64,000 nucleotides of DNA from SXVE01 sp036388895 (GCA_036388895.1 DASVQY010000069.1:21417-85416), one strand, 5' to 3'; counted from the stretch's first letter, positions 50,084 to 60,023 are shown. The notes: generated by a model not told the origin, from the letters alone. Numbers and translations: made by a program.

Positions 50084-51520
50084 ATGAATCTGTTCGTCAA
50101 ACTTTTTCTCTGGTTTCTCGCGGCAATCGCTTTGATGGTCGCGGTTGTGATGTTCATCACCTGGACGACGCAAGCCGAGCCAGTCGTGCGTCGCTGGCAC
50201 ACTTCGGTTATTAATCAGACAAATATTTATGCCGATACTGCCAGACAAATTTACGATAACGAAGGCGAAAAAGGATTGGCGGATTTTCTGGACAGAGTTA
50301 GAGAAGCGGATACGATTGACGAAATCGGTTTGATAAACCCGAAAGGAGAAATCAGCCATCTCGACAATCTGAACAAAGAAATCATTCAAACGATGATTGG
50401 GCGGGCGCTGTCGAGCAATAACGTCGAAACCGAAACCGAACGACCGGAAGCTATTTACGCGGCGCGAACTTTCACTCGCGGAAACGGCGACAGATACGTT
50501 TTGTTCGTGCAATGGGACAGACCGCGACCGACGCCGTTTTTCGGCGAAGCGAATTATCGTTACGCACGACTTCTCGGATTATTTTTAACGGCGCTGGCTC
50601 TTTGTTACGTTTTCGCCCGTTATCTTTCGGCTCCGATTGTCAAATTAAGCGATGCGACTAAAAAACTCGCCGCCGGAAATCTGCAAACGCGAGTAGCACC
50701 GGAAATCGGCTCGCGCGGCGACGAAATCGGCAAGCTCGCCGCCGATTTCGATGAAATGGCGGAACGCATCGAAGCTTTGATAAATTCGCAAAAACGCTTA
50801 TCGCGCGACGTTTCTCACGAATTGCGCTCGCCGCTCGCGCGTCTGAACGTAGCGCTCGAATTAGCCAAGCAGAAGGGAAACGCCGAATCGCAGAATTTAC
50901 TTGATCGCATTGAACGCGAAGCGCGCCAGTTAAACGAAATGATCGCGCAGATTTTGCAGCTTTCGCGGCTCGAAAGTCAATCGGAAACAATCGAACGCGA
51001 GCAAATCAATCTTCGGAAATTGATCGAAAGAATTGTCGCCGACGCGAATTTTGAAGCGGAAAGCCAGAATAAAAAAGTCGTGATCGCCGAAAATGCCGAT
51101 TGCGAAATTTACGGTAACGAAAACCTTTTGCGAAGCGCCGTGGAGAATGTTTTGCGCAACGCCTTGCGCTATACGAACGATATAGTCGAGGTTTTTTTGA
51201 GCAAAAATAAATCGGAAATCGTTGTTAAAATCAAGGATTACGGCAAAGGCGTAGCGGAAGAAGAACTCGCCAATTTATTCACGCCTTTTTACCGCGTCAG
51301 CGAAGCGCGCGAAAGAAAGTCCGGCGGCGCCGGTTTGGGACTGGCGATTGCCGAGCAAGCCGTCACGTCGCACAAAGGAAAAATTACGGCGAAAAATGCC
51401 GAAAGCGGAGGCTTGATCGTCGAAATCAAATTACCCTATTCCGCCGCGCATCAGCAAACGATTTCACGCACAAAAGCACAAAAATCAAACAAACCGCAGC
51501 CGTCGCGAGTTGAGCGATGA
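50084..51520 (+). CDS. Sensor histidine kinase, CpxA-like
   Basis: The 478-residue product has a first membrane helix (about 5-27), a periplasmic sensor of about 130 residues, a second helix (about 165-183), a HAMP linker (SAPIVKLSDATKKLAAGNL), an H-box DVSHELRSPLARL and ATPase motifs NALRYTND, DYGKGV and GAGLGLAIAEQ. The layout matches CpxA-type envelope-stress sensors. Its last 95 bp overlap, in opposite direction, the end of the four-helix membrane protein gene. Confidence 0.95.
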   Translation: MNLFVKLFLWFLAAIALMVAVVMFITWTTQAEPVVRRWHTSVINQTNIYADTARQIYDNEGEKGLADFLDRVREADTIDEIGLINPKGEISHLDNLNKEIIQTMIGRALSSNNVETETERPEAIYAARTFTRGNGDRYVLFVQWDRPRPTPFFGEANYRYARLLGLFLTALALCYVFARYLSAPIVKLSDATKKLAAGNLQTRVAPEIGSRGDEIGKLAADFDEMAERIEALINSQKRLSRDVSHELRSPLARLNVALELAKQKGNAESQNLLDRIEREARQLNEMIAQILQLSRLESQSETIEREQINLRKLIERIVADANFEAESQNKKVVIAENADCEIYGNENLLRSAVENVLRNALRYTNDIVEVFLSKNKSEIVVKIKDYGKGVAEEELANLFTPFYRVSEARERKSGGAGLGLAIAEQAVTSHKGKITAKNAESGGLIVEIKLPYSAAHQQTISRTKAQKSNKPQPSRVER

Positions 51521-51806
51521 TCGCCGCCGGGCGCTCCGCCGTGCCGTTCAGCAAAGCCGGAATCTTGAAAAAGCTGCTGGCGGTCGCTATAAAGCCGATT
51601 AAACCTACCATCACGGCGCCGTGCATCAAATGTTTTTGCAAATGCTCTTTCGCCCGCGAAACTGCGCCCAGCGCAACTAAAACCAAACCGAACAAAGCCG
51701 GAATCAAAGCCGTTAAGCTCGCTTTTCCGTCAATCATTCCGTAAGCGTAACCGATAACGCCGATTAACATTAATAAAATGCCGCAAGCAATCGAAACCGA
51801 AGGCAT
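51426..51806 (-). CDS. Four-helix membrane protein, unknown function
   Basis: The 126-residue product has four hydrophobic helices (SIACGILLMLIGVIGYAYG, LTALIPALFGLVLVALGAV, GAVMVGLIGFIATASSFF, IIAQLATAAVCLIFVLLC) and a conserved-looking HLQKHLMHGA between helices 2 and 3. I recall such small proteins in planctomycetes and acidobacteria but no function. Its 3' end overlaps the kinase gene by 95 bp antisense. The protein-like helix pattern argues that it is real. Confidence 0.75.
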   Translation of the reverse strand: MPSVSIACGILLMLIGVIGYAYGMIDGKASLTALIPALFGLVLVALGAVSRAKEHLQKHLMHGAVMVGLIGFIATASSFFKIPALLNGTAERPAAIIAQLATAAVCLIFVLLCVKSFADARRNRVI

Positions 51807-51893
51807 AATTTGTAAAATCTCCAGATGAATTTCTTTTCAATTGCTAACTTAACAAACTTTCGGGAAAAAAACGAAACCGGCAAAAATTAAAAA

Positions 51894-51916
51894 AGCCGAG
51901 AAACAATATCTCGGCT
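51894..51916 (-). terminator. Terminator after CocE/NonD hydrolase gene
   Basis: AGCCGAGA pairs with TCTCGGCT around AACAATA; on the minus strand TTTTTT follows. It lies 90 bp after the hydrolase stop. Confidence 0.85.
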
Positions 51917-52005
51917 GCTAATCTTATAAAAAGAAGAACGGAATGGATAGCGAAAATATTTAGTTTTTTAAATATCCGCTTTCAATTATAAAATATCAAT
52001 TAAAT

Positions 52006-53946
52006 TTATTTCTTCACAATCGGCAAAACAATTGTCGAAATATTCGCGCCGCCGAAATAAACGCGCTGATTGGCTTTCTGAAAATCAACGGCGGTTGCGA
52101 GTTTGTAATTCGTCACGAATTTCTGCGGATTGCGCGCGACGAGCGGAAACCAAGAACTTTGAATCTGCACCATTATGCGGTGTCCTTTTTTGAATGTGTG
52201 AGCGATGCCCGGCATTGTGAAATTCAATCTGGTCGGCTCGTTCAGCTTAAGCGATTCGGGTTTTTCAAAGCTGTTGCGAAAACGCGCGGGCATAACGTCG
52301 CCGCGCAGGAGCATTTGATAACCGCCCGGTTGAAACACGGAAAAAGCGGAAGTTTCCGGCGGTTTGACGTTTTCGGGGAATTTGTAATCGTCGGGAAAAA
52401 CATCAATCAATTTTACGACGAAATCAGAATCCGTGCCGCTCGAAGAAATGACAATAGAAGGCTTGATGTCACCGGCGACGGTTACATCTTCCGTCAAAGG
52501 CTCGGTTTGAAAAACCAGCACGTCGGGACGCGTCGAAGCGAAACGCTGATCTTCGGTCATATAATCGCGCGGGTAATTCAAGGTGATTTTCTGCGTGTAG
52601 GGAACCGGTTTCAGCGGATCGGAAACGTATTCATTAAAGCCTGATTGGTTTTTCGGCGATTCGAACGAGAGTTTGCCGTTTTCAGCGAAATACAAAGCCG
52701 TGTCGGTGCTTTTCGTCGGTTCGTAATCTTCGAATGATTTCCAAACGTTCGCGCCCGTGTCGAAAAGATTAACTTCCGCAATTTGCGAAATGTTGCCTTT
52801 GTTCTTTAAAAAATAATTGAAAAAGGGAAGTTCGAATCTCGAGCGGAAATCAACGCCGGTTTTTGCGCCGAAATACGCCGTGCCGAGCCAATCGCCGTCT
52901 GAACGAACCCAGCCGCCGTGAAACCACGGTCCCATTACAAGCACGTTATAAATTCCCGGATTCTGACGTTCGATGTGTTCGTAGGTTCGCAGGGCGCCGT
53001 AAAGATTTTCATTATCGAACCATCCGCCGACGGTCATCACAGCCGTTTTGATGTTTTTTAGCTTAGGCAGAATGTTGCGCGCTTTCCACCAATCGTCATA
53101 CACGGGGTGCGCCATCATTTCGTCCCAGAATTTGATGCGCAGTCCCAAATTTTTTTCGTAAGAATCAGCTATTTCCTTTAGTCCGCCGATTTCCCGAAAA
53201 TAATCGTAACCGTCCTGCGTTTCGCCTCCCGTCCATTTTTTCAGGTAATCGCCGTTGTTTGTCGGAACGGGTCGCGGCTGACCGAAGTTTCGGAAAAAAG
53301 CGTAATTCTGGGCTAAGATTAAAGCCCCGTTGTGATGCATATCGTCGCCGTGAAACCAATCGGAAACCGGCGCTTGCGGCGAAGCAGCTTTGATCGCCGG
53401 GTGCGAATCAATTATTCCCGCCGACGTGTAAAATCCCGGATACGAAATGCCGTAAATGCCGACGCGACCGTTATCGTTGGCGATGTCTTTCAAAAGCCAC
53501 TCGATTGTATCGAAAGTGTCGGTTGATTCGTCTATGTCTTTTTTCGTCTTATTTTCGATGTCGGGGCGCACGTTGACGAATTCGCCCTCGCTCATCCATC
53601 GTCCGCGCACGTCCTGATAAACGAAAATATAGCCTTCGCGCGCGAAAAGTTCGTCGGGTCCGAGCGATGTCCGGAATTTATCCGCTCCGTACGGCGCAAC
53701 CGTATAAGGCGTGCGATTGAGCATAATCGGGTATTGCCGCGTTTTATCTTTCGGCTCGTAAATGGCGGTGAAAAGCCATACGCCGTCGCGCATCGGAATC
53801 GAAACTTCGCGCTTCGTATAGTTTTGCTGTATATACCCGGCTAATTCATCAATTTGCGGTTGCGCCGTTTGTGCCGTCAGTGAAAATTGAACGAAAACGA
53901 ACGATAAAAGAATGAATAAAAATAAGATAAAGCGACGATTTTTCAT
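52006..53946 (-). CDS. Secreted CocE/NonD family hydrolase (S15-type)
   Basis: The product has 646 residues with a signal peptide ending SLTAQ. The alpha/beta-hydrolase shows PMRDGVWLFTAIYEP, VYQDVRGRWMSEGEF and the nucleophile block GRVGIYGISYPGFYTS (Ser in GISYPG), MTVGGWFDNENLYG with the Asp, and GPWFHGGWVR with the His. A C-terminal jelly-roll (PepX_C-like) follows. Family members cleave X-Pro dipeptides, esters or acyl groups. GGAGAG precedes ATG 53946, which is chosen over the upstream in-frame ATG at 53976. Confidence 0.94.
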   Translation of the reverse strand: MKNRRFILFLFILLSFVFVQFSLTAQTAQPQIDELAGYIQQNYTKREVSIPMRDGVWLFTAIYEPKDKTRQYPIMLNRTPYTVAPYGADKFRTSLGPDELFAREGYIFVYQDVRGRWMSEGEFVNVRPDIENKTKKDIDESTDTFDTIEWLLKDIANDNGRVGIYGISYPGFYTSAGIIDSHPAIKAASPQAPVSDWFHGDDMHHNGALILAQNYAFFRNFGQPRPVPTNNGDYLKKWTGGETQDGYDYFREIGGLKEIADSYEKNLGLRIKFWDEMMAHPVYDDWWKARNILPKLKNIKTAVMTVGGWFDNENLYGALRTYEHIERQNPGIYNVLVMGPWFHGGWVRSDGDWLGTAYFGAKTGVDFRSRFELPFFNYFLKNKGNISQIAEVNLFDTGANVWKSFEDYEPTKSTDTALYFAENGKLSFESPKNQSGFNEYVSDPLKPVPYTQKITLNYPRDYMTEDQRFASTRPDVLVFQTEPLTEDVTVAGDIKPSIVISSSGTDSDFVVKLIDVFPDDYKFPENVKPPETSAFSVFQPGGYQMLLRGDVMPARFRNSFEKPESLKLNEPTRLNFTMPGIAHTFKKGHRIMVQIQSSWFPLVARNPQKFVTNYKLATAVDFQKANQRVYFGGANISTIVLPIVKK

Positions 53947-54086
53947 ATTCTCTCCGAAAAAGGTGTGTAATTTCATTACAATTGTCGCTTAGGCACAAAC
54001 AAAAGAAAAGCTCTGCAATTAAACGTTGATAAGTTTCTCAAAGTTTTTGCCAACAGAAGCGTTTACCGGTTCATCAAAATGTTGTA

Positions 54087-54634
54087 ATGGCAAAAAACCT
54101 TCTTCTTTGCGTTGTAATTCTTTTCGCGGCGCTCGTGTTCATCAACAATTTCGCGCCGGAAACAGAGATCGTTCAAGAATCGCAACGGAAAATTACCGCT
54201 CCGTTTAAATACGCTTCACTTTTAACGAAAGAGCCGGAAGAAAAAATAAATATACCCATTCGCAACGTAAAAGCGAAACAAATCGCCGACACATTTCACG
54301 CGCCGCGCGGCGCCGACCGTCTGCATCAAGGGCAAGATATTTTCGCTCCGCGTAATACTCCGGTTTATTCGGCGACTGAAGGCTACGTTTGGCGCATCGG
54401 CGAAAATAATTTGGGCGGGAATACGGTTTGGATTATCGGCGCGGGCGGTCGAGTTTATTATTACGCGCATTTAGAGCGATATGCTGAAAATTTAACGGTC
54501 GGCGATGCCGTGACGATTGATACAATCCTCGGATATGTCGGAATGAGCGGTAACGCTCGCGGCACTCCCCCCATCTTCATTTCGGCGTTTACGATGCCGG
54601 CGGCGCCGTTAACCCTTTATCTTTGTTTGAATAA
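54087..54634 (+). pseudogene. M23-family peptidase frameshifted before its HLHF motif
   Basis: The frame starts with a membrane anchor (about 5-22) and has a LytM-type domain: HQGQDIFAPRNTPVYSA and GYVGMSGNARGTPP. After a run of six C (54567-54572) the annotated frame turns to nonsense (IFISAFTMPAA). One more C would give TPPHLHFGVYDAGGAVNPLSLFE and a stop at 54632-54634, the normal end of an M23 peptidase. So either one base was lost, or the tract varies in length and switches the gene, or the sequence has a homopolymer error. Intact M23 enzymes cut peptidoglycan cross-bridges; without HxH this one would be inactive. The uncorrected frame runs to 54779. Confidence 0.8.
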
Positions 54635-54793
54635 AAACAAAATTTTTCCCTTGATGAAGAGATTTTTGTGGACAAAAATTACATTTGGAGTTAATCTGTC
54701 TGCATTGAGGTATTTTTGGAATTTGTCGAGCCTTCGTTATATTTGGCTTACATATTTGTTATTTTGTAAAAATTTTTAATTTAAGGGAGAATT

Positions 54794-55735
54794 ATGAAAA
54801 AAGAAAATTCATTAAAGTCATCTTTCCTTTGGAAAATGGCTTTTATCGCAGCGATGTTGTTGATTCCGGCAACATTAATAAACGCGCAAACGTGCACGCC
54901 GCAAACCTTCGCGCAGTTTCAACAAAACCCGGCTTCACAAGCCTTTACCTTTAACCAGGGTAGCGGAACTTTTACCGGACAATCCCAGGCGATTTTCCAG
55001 TATTCAAATATTTTGGGTCTTCCGGGGGAACTGAGTGGACCACAGAACGCTACTGTTATTATATCGGCTTCGACGACGGCTGCTGCTTTCAATAGCGGAA
55101 ATCAGACTTTTCAGCCCTTTAACGGCACATTTACGATTCAAATCCTTCGGTCTTCGGCGGCTTCGGTTGGTTCTGGCTCGCGCACCAATTTATTAACGGC
55201 AACCGTTAACTTTATCGGCAATCCCTCGACCATTACAGGGCTTACCGGACAAGCCGTTAATTCAGCCGCGTATTCGGCGGCGCAGGGTCCCCAAAACATT
55301 ACCTACACCTCAGATTTTATAAATTTTAGCGGTGCTATTGAAAAGAATTTGGCGCTTTCCTTCTCTTCAATCGTGCAGCGGTATTTTCTTTCATTCGGTA
55401 GCACTTTCGTTGACACCTTTCAGACGGCTGCCACCGGAACTTTTGACGTTTGTCCGAACGTAAGATTTACGCCGCCGGTAGCCGCCGACGCAGAAATCGG
55501 TGGTCGCGTATTAACGCCGAGCGGAGCCGGATTGGCAAAAGCGCGTGTTTCATTAACTCTCGCTTCGGGTGAAACCTTGAATACAATGACGAACAGCTTC
55601 GGTTACTACAAATTCACAAACATCGAAGCTGGTCAATCGGTCATCGTCAGCGTAACTTCGAAACGCTATCGTTACTCCCCGAAAGTTTTGAATGTCGGTG
55701 AAGATTTGGCTAATTCAGACTTTATTCCTGAGTAG
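54794..55735 (+). CDS. Secreted protein with C-terminal carboxypeptidase-regulatory-like domain
   Basis: The 313-residue product has a signal peptide ending INAQ. A strand-rich, Ser/Thr/Gln-rich region (about 32-225) resembles choice-of-anchor type domains and has a CxP pair at its start (TCTPQ) and end (DVCPN). From about 235 a carboxypeptidase-regulatory-like beta-sandwich follows (IGGRVLTPSGAGLAKARVSLTL, FGYYKFTNIEAGQSVIVSVT). AAGGGAG precedes the start. It is probably surface exposed. A bidirectional terminator follows. Confidence 0.8.
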   Translation: MKKENSLKSSFLWKMAFIAAMLLIPATLINAQTCTPQTFAQFQQNPASQAFTFNQGSGTFTGQSQAIFQYSNILGLPGELSGPQNATVIISASTTAAAFNSGNQTFQPFNGTFTIQILRSSAASVGSGSRTNLLTATVNFIGNPSTITGLTGQAVNSAAYSAAQGPQNITYTSDFINFSGAIEKNLALSFSSIVQRYFLSFGSTFVDTFQTAATGTFDVCPNVRFTPPVAADAEIGGRVLTPSGAGLAKARVSLTLASGETLNTMTNSFGYYKFTNIEAGQSVIVSVTSKRYRYSPKVLNVGEDLANSDFIPE

Positions 55736-55754
55736 TTTTAACCGGCAATAAAAT

Positions 55755-55786
55755 AAAAAAGCGGCGTTAAAAAGCGCCGCTTTTTT
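55755..55786. terminator. Bidirectional terminator
   Basis: GCGGCG and CGCCGC (extended by A6 and T6) pair around an 8-nt loop between convergent genes. Confidence 0.88.
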
Positions 55787-55805
55787 ATTTTCGCAAAACG
55801 AAAAA

Positions 55806-58544
55806 TCAACTTCGCATTTCAGAAATCATTCTCTCAATATCTCCTTTCAGATATTTGATTACTACGTCATATTTTTCTTCGTCGGACATATCCGCTTGAA
55901 ATATTTCTTTCGGGTAAAATGCTTTGCCGAAACGGATTTTTACTTTTGCGGGGCGAATGCGAAAAGTGCCGCGCGCCCAAACTTTGTGCAAGCCGTCCAA
56001 AGCGACCGGCAAAATGGGTAAATCGAGTTCCGTCGCCAGAATCGCCGCGCCTTTTTTGAATTCGTGAATATTGCCGTCGAAAGCTCGTTCGCCTTCCGGG
56101 TATATGTTCAGAACCTTGCCGTGTTTTAAGCCGACGGCTCCGGCTTTCATCGCCTTCATCAACTGCGTGTCCGGGTCAATCGGCACGACGCTGAGCATTT
56201 TTGCGACCCATTGCATAAAACCGCTGCGGAAAAAATGGCTCGCGCCGACGTGAAAAGTGTTGCGAAAAGCGTCGAACGAATAATTTGAAGTGAGAACGAA
56301 CGGGTCGAGAAAGCTCTGGTGATTCGGGCAAATGAGGAACGGGCGTTTCATTTTTTCGAGTTCTTCGATGTTCGTCACTTCGAGCCGCATAAACGCGCGG
56401 CAGAAAAGGTTGAAAATTTTATAAACGAAAAATGCGAAACCCCTGAAAAACGTTCGCTCGCGCAAAACTCCCTGAACTTCCGGGAAATCCGGTTTCGCTT
56501 CGCGGACAATTTTTCCCCAATTTAAATCGGTTGATATTTCGGCGGCGTTTTCCGCTTCGCCGACGTGACTTTGCGCGAGTTTGATTGTATCTGCGACCGT
56601 CAACGCGCGGGCGGCTTCGTCGCCATCGAATTCGGTTGCAAACGCTTGTTCGAGCGCGGCGAAAACTTCGGCGCGGCTCAAGGAATCGAGACCCAAGTCT
56701 ATTTCGAGATTCATCGAAGGATGAATTTTTTCAGCCTCTTTCGAGTTTTTCTTAATAGCGGAGACGACGGCGCGCCCGACATTCGTTTCCAGAAGCGCCC
56801 GATCCGCCTCGGTTAATTCGAGCGGTTTTCGATTGTTTACGTCCTGATCGCCCAAACCGTTGTTTTCGATTCGTTTTTGCAGTTCGAAACGCTTGATTTT
56901 TCTGGTTGCTGTGCGCGGCAAGGGTTCGGTGTGAATGACGTATTGCCGGACGCGCTGATATTCGGGCAGACTTCTTCCCAAATTATCTAAATCATAACGA
57001 ACCGCTTCTTTGGAATTCGCTATGTTGTTTTGTTTGAGATAATTGAAGTCCGGAACGGCGACGGCGACGAGTTTTTCGGCTCCGGCGGTTGCGGCTGATT
57101 TGTCTTTGACGCCAAGAATGCAGATTTCTTCGATCAGAGGCGATTTCGAATAGTGAACTTCCAAATCTTCCGGGTGAATATTTTTTCCGTTCGGCAAAAC
57201 GATAACGTCTTTTGAACGTCCGACGATAAAAAGGTCGCCGTTCGCGTCAAATTTTCCTAAATCGCCGGATTTAAACCAGCCGTCTTCGGTAAACGCTTCT
57301 TTTGTCGCTTCCGGGTTTTTGTAATAACCGCTGAAAACCATTTTGCCTTTGATTAAAACTTCGCCCGCGCCGTCTTCGTTCGGCGGTCCGAGCTTGATTT
57401 CGGCATAATTGACGGCTTTGCCGACCGAACCGACCGAGCTGCCTTCAAAACGCGTCGAAGAAACAGCGCCGCAAGTCTCGGTCAAGCCGTAGCCCTGAAT
57501 AATCGTGAAACCGAGTTCGTAATATTCGCGCGCTATTTTTTCGTCGAACCGCGAACCGGCGGAAATCGTGATGCCAAGTCTGCCGCCGAATCCTTCGTGA
57601 ACTTTGGCGAACATTTTTCTGCCGAGATTTACATTGAAATTGTCGCGCAAAAATCCGTTTGTTTTGAGCATTCCGGCGAAAAGCGCCTGAACCGGTTTCG
57701 GCTGCGCGGCGACACCGTCGAAAATCTTTTTATGAAACAGATACCAAAGCCGCGGAACACCGGTTAAAAGCGTAATTTCCTTAGTTTCAAAAGCCCTTGT
57801 GAGCTCGGCGGGCGCGAGTTCCTTAACGTAATAAACGCTCGCCCCGATGCTGGCGATAACCCACAAATTGATGACCTGAGCGAAAACGTGGAACAGCGGC
57901 AAAACGCTCAAAACCACTTCGTTTTCCGATACGTTCATCACCTCTTGACAGCCTTGAGTTTCGTAATAAATATTGCCGTGCGTCAGCGGAACTCCTTTCG
58001 GCGTGCCGGTCGTACCGCTCGTATAGATCAAAACGGCTAAATCATCGGGCGAAGCCGGCGTCGGTTTACGGTCATAACCTGCGGGGCGCTCCGTTTTCAT
58101 CCAATCGGAAAACGATTGAAAACCGTTATTTGATCGGGTGTCCTGCAAAACAACGGCGGGCAACTTTCTGTCGAGTCTTTCTTCGATTTGATGAAAACTC
58201 TTTATGAAATCTTCGCCGATGAAAGCCATTTTCGCTTCCGAGTTTTCGATAAAATTCGTAATCGTTTCTATTTCGCCGTGCGGATCGACGGGCACGCAAA
58301 CCGCGCCGCGAAATAAAATTCCAAGATAAGCAATCGCCCAGCGCGGATGATTTTCGCCGATAACCGCGACGCGCTCGCCGAAACCGATGCCTTCTTTTTC
58401 GAGCCTGTAAGCGACGGAACGAATAGCGTCGAGCATCTCGGTAAACGTGAAGCGCGCTCCTTCGACGCCGACGACATCCATCGCCATTTTGTCGCGCTTA
58501 GATTCGGCGGCGTCAATGATTAATTGACAAAATGAATTGTTCAT
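55806..58544 (-). CDS. Acyl-activating enzyme/ACP/acyltransferase fusion
   Basis: The 912-residue product has three parts. The N-terminal AMP-binding enzyme (1-555) shows YTSGTTGTPKGVPLTHGN, QGYGLTETC and FKSGDLGKFD. A phosphopantetheine carrier domain (about 590-665) has GLDSLSRAEV with the attachment Ser. A PlsC-type acyltransferase (about 700-905) shows NHQSFLDPF (HxxxxD) and YPEGERAF. It would load a fatty acid on its own carrier and pass it to a lysophospholipid or glycerol-3-phosphate, like Aas but with a built-in ACP. It is transcribed leftward, alone, and has no clear ribosome site. Confidence 0.92.
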   Translation of the reverse strand: MNNSFCQLIIDAAESKRDKMAMDVVGVEGARFTFTEMLDAIRSVAYRLEKEGIGFGERVAVIGENHPRWAIAYLGILFRGAVCVPVDPHGEIETITNFIENSEAKMAFIGEDFIKSFHQIEERLDRKLPAVVLQDTRSNNGFQSFSDWMKTERPAGYDRKPTPASPDDLAVLIYTSGTTGTPKGVPLTHGNIYYETQGCQEVMNVSENEVVLSVLPLFHVFAQVINLWVIASIGASVYYVKELAPAELTRAFETKEITLLTGVPRLWYLFHKKIFDGVAAQPKPVQALFAGMLKTNGFLRDNFNVNLGRKMFAKVHEGFGGRLGITISAGSRFDEKIAREYYELGFTIIQGYGLTETCGAVSSTRFEGSSVGSVGKAVNYAEIKLGPPNEDGAGEVLIKGKMVFSGYYKNPEATKEAFTEDGWFKSGDLGKFDANGDLFIVGRSKDVIVLPNGKNIHPEDLEVHYSKSPLIEEICILGVKDKSAATAGAEKLVAVAVPDFNYLKQNNIANSKEAVRYDLDNLGRSLPEYQRVRQYVIHTEPLPRTATRKIKRFELQKRIENNGLGDQDVNNRKPLELTEADRALLETNVGRAVVSAIKKNSKEAEKIHPSMNLEIDLGLDSLSRAEVFAALEQAFATEFDGDEAARALTVADTIKLAQSHVGEAENAAEISTDLNWGKIVREAKPDFPEVQGVLRERTFFRGFAFFVYKIFNLFCRAFMRLEVTNIEELEKMKRPFLICPNHQSFLDPFVLTSNYSFDAFRNTFHVGASHFFRSGFMQWVAKMLSVVPIDPDTQLMKAMKAGAVGLKHGKVLNIYPEGERAFDGNIHEFKKGAAILATELDLPILPVALDGLHKVWARGTFRIRPAKVKIRFGKAFYPKEIFQADMSDEEKYDVVIKYLKGDIERMISEMRS

Positions 58545-58655
58545 AAATTTTACGAAAAGAAAATTTAATCACAGATTAACACAAAAAACGCGAATTATTT
58601 AGATTCTAATTCGCGTCTGCAGGTGGTTTATAATTCTCTGACTACCATTTTAGAA

Positions 58656-60023
58656 TCAAGCCGATTCGCTCGCATTTTGATTTTCGTATAAAAGTCTCAA
58701 CGCCAGTTTTTTCGCCTGGACGCGAATTTCCGGCATCGCCGTTGATTCCCACAAAATGCCCTTCAAAGCGGTTCCGAGCGTCGAGATTACGTTTGAAGGT
58801 TCGTTCGCCCGATTGATAACGTCGCCGTCGGGCGTCGCGTCGAGACCGAGCGCGAGCGCGTCCGGCTTGATCTCGCCTTTTTCAAGCAGGCATTTCACCA
58901 GCGGAAATTCGATTTTTTCGAAGTTGCTTTCCGAACCGACGCAATTGATTATCGCATCAACGGCGAAAGTTTTTTCGATTCCTTTTGAAGAATATTTCAC
59001 CTCGAATTTACCGCCGCTCGCTTGTATGTCTCTGATTTTGCCGCGCCTGACTTCCAGTTTGCCTTCACGTTGCATCGCGTCGAGTATTTCGGAGCATTGC
59101 GGCGGCATACGGTGTCGGGAAATATCCCAAACGCGGCGCAGATGCCGCATAAACGCGCGTTTTTCTTCGGTCGGCAAGCGGTGCCACGTTTCCTGCGTGA
59201 CCGGTCGCAAAGCGTCAATCACACTTCGCCAGTTTTCCGCTTGCCGGCAGTGTCTGCGAACGGTTTTGAATATCTGCCTGACGCTTTTCTGTTCCGCAAT
59301 CTCTTCTTTAAAGCATTGATACGGCGTCGCCGATTTATGCGCTGCCGGAAACCAGCCGTGTTTTGATACGGCGATGATTTTGCCTCGATGATCGCGGCGA
59401 TGAAAACTCATAATGTTATCAACCGCCGACAATCCGGTGCCGATCAGCAAAACGTCGTCGGTCGGCGCGACTTTTTCCAAAATTCGAGTGTCCCACGAAT
59501 TGCGAAAATATTTTTCCGAAGCGGTGTAGCCTGTAGTTTCGGTCGGTAAATCCGGCGGCGTGAAGTTGCCGAAAGCGAGCACGACTTTATGCGAAGGCAA
59601 AACTTCGCCGGATTCAAGCAAAACGAGAGCCGAGCCTTCGTCGGAAAAAACGTCAATCGCTTCATCGTCGAGTAAATTCAAAGAAACATTAGCCGCTTTA
59701 TTCGCGATTGCATCGGCGAATACTTCGCACAGATACTCGCCGTAAATCGCGCGCGGAACAAAGTCGCCGGGCGCGTATTCGTATTTGTTTTCGACCAGCC
59801 ATTTGTGAAAATGCTCGATTTCGTCGGGGAACGCGCCCATTTTCGCCGCCGGAACATTCAAAAGATGTATATCGTCAATCGGCGAATATGCGACGCCGCG
59901 CCCGATTTTTTTCGATTTTTCTACTAAATTTATCTCAAGCGGCGCGCTGCCGCTATGTTTTATTAAATTTACGGCGAGCAAAGTGCCGCTTGCGCCGCCG
60001 CCGATGATTGTAATTCGTTTCAT
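58656..60023 (-). CDS. FAD/NAD(P)-binding protein
   Basis: The 455-residue product starts MKRITIIGGGASGTLLAVNLIKH, a dinucleotide-binding fold, followed by GRGVAYSPIDDIHLLNVPAAKMGAFPD, which is typical of the PF13454-type FAD/NAD(P)-binding family. A second nucleotide-binding segment is VLLIGTGLSAVDNIMS. It may be an oxidoreductase or hydroxylase acting on small molecules, but the substrate is unknown. It ends the leftward series that starts with the ABC transporter, though 72 bp separate it from the ATPase gene. Confidence 0.85.
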   Translation of the reverse strand: MKRITIIGGGASGTLLAVNLIKHSGSAPLEINLVEKSKKIGRGVAYSPIDDIHLLNVPAAKMGAFPDEIEHFHKWLVENKYEYAPGDFVPRAIYGEYLCEVFADAIANKAANVSLNLLDDEAIDVFSDEGSALVLLESGEVLPSHKVVLAFGNFTPPDLPTETTGYTASEKYFRNSWDTRILEKVAPTDDVLLIGTGLSAVDNIMSFHRRDHRGKIIAVSKHGWFPAAHKSATPYQCFKEEIAEQKSVRQIFKTVRRHCRQAENWRSVIDALRPVTQETWHRLPTEEKRAFMRHLRRVWDISRHRMPPQCSEILDAMQREGKLEVRRGKIRDIQASGGKFEVKYSSKGIEKTFAVDAIINCVGSESNFEKIEFPLVKCLLEKGEIKPDALALGLDATPDGDVINRANEPSNVISTLGTALKGILWESTAMPEIRVQAKKLALRLLYENQNASESA

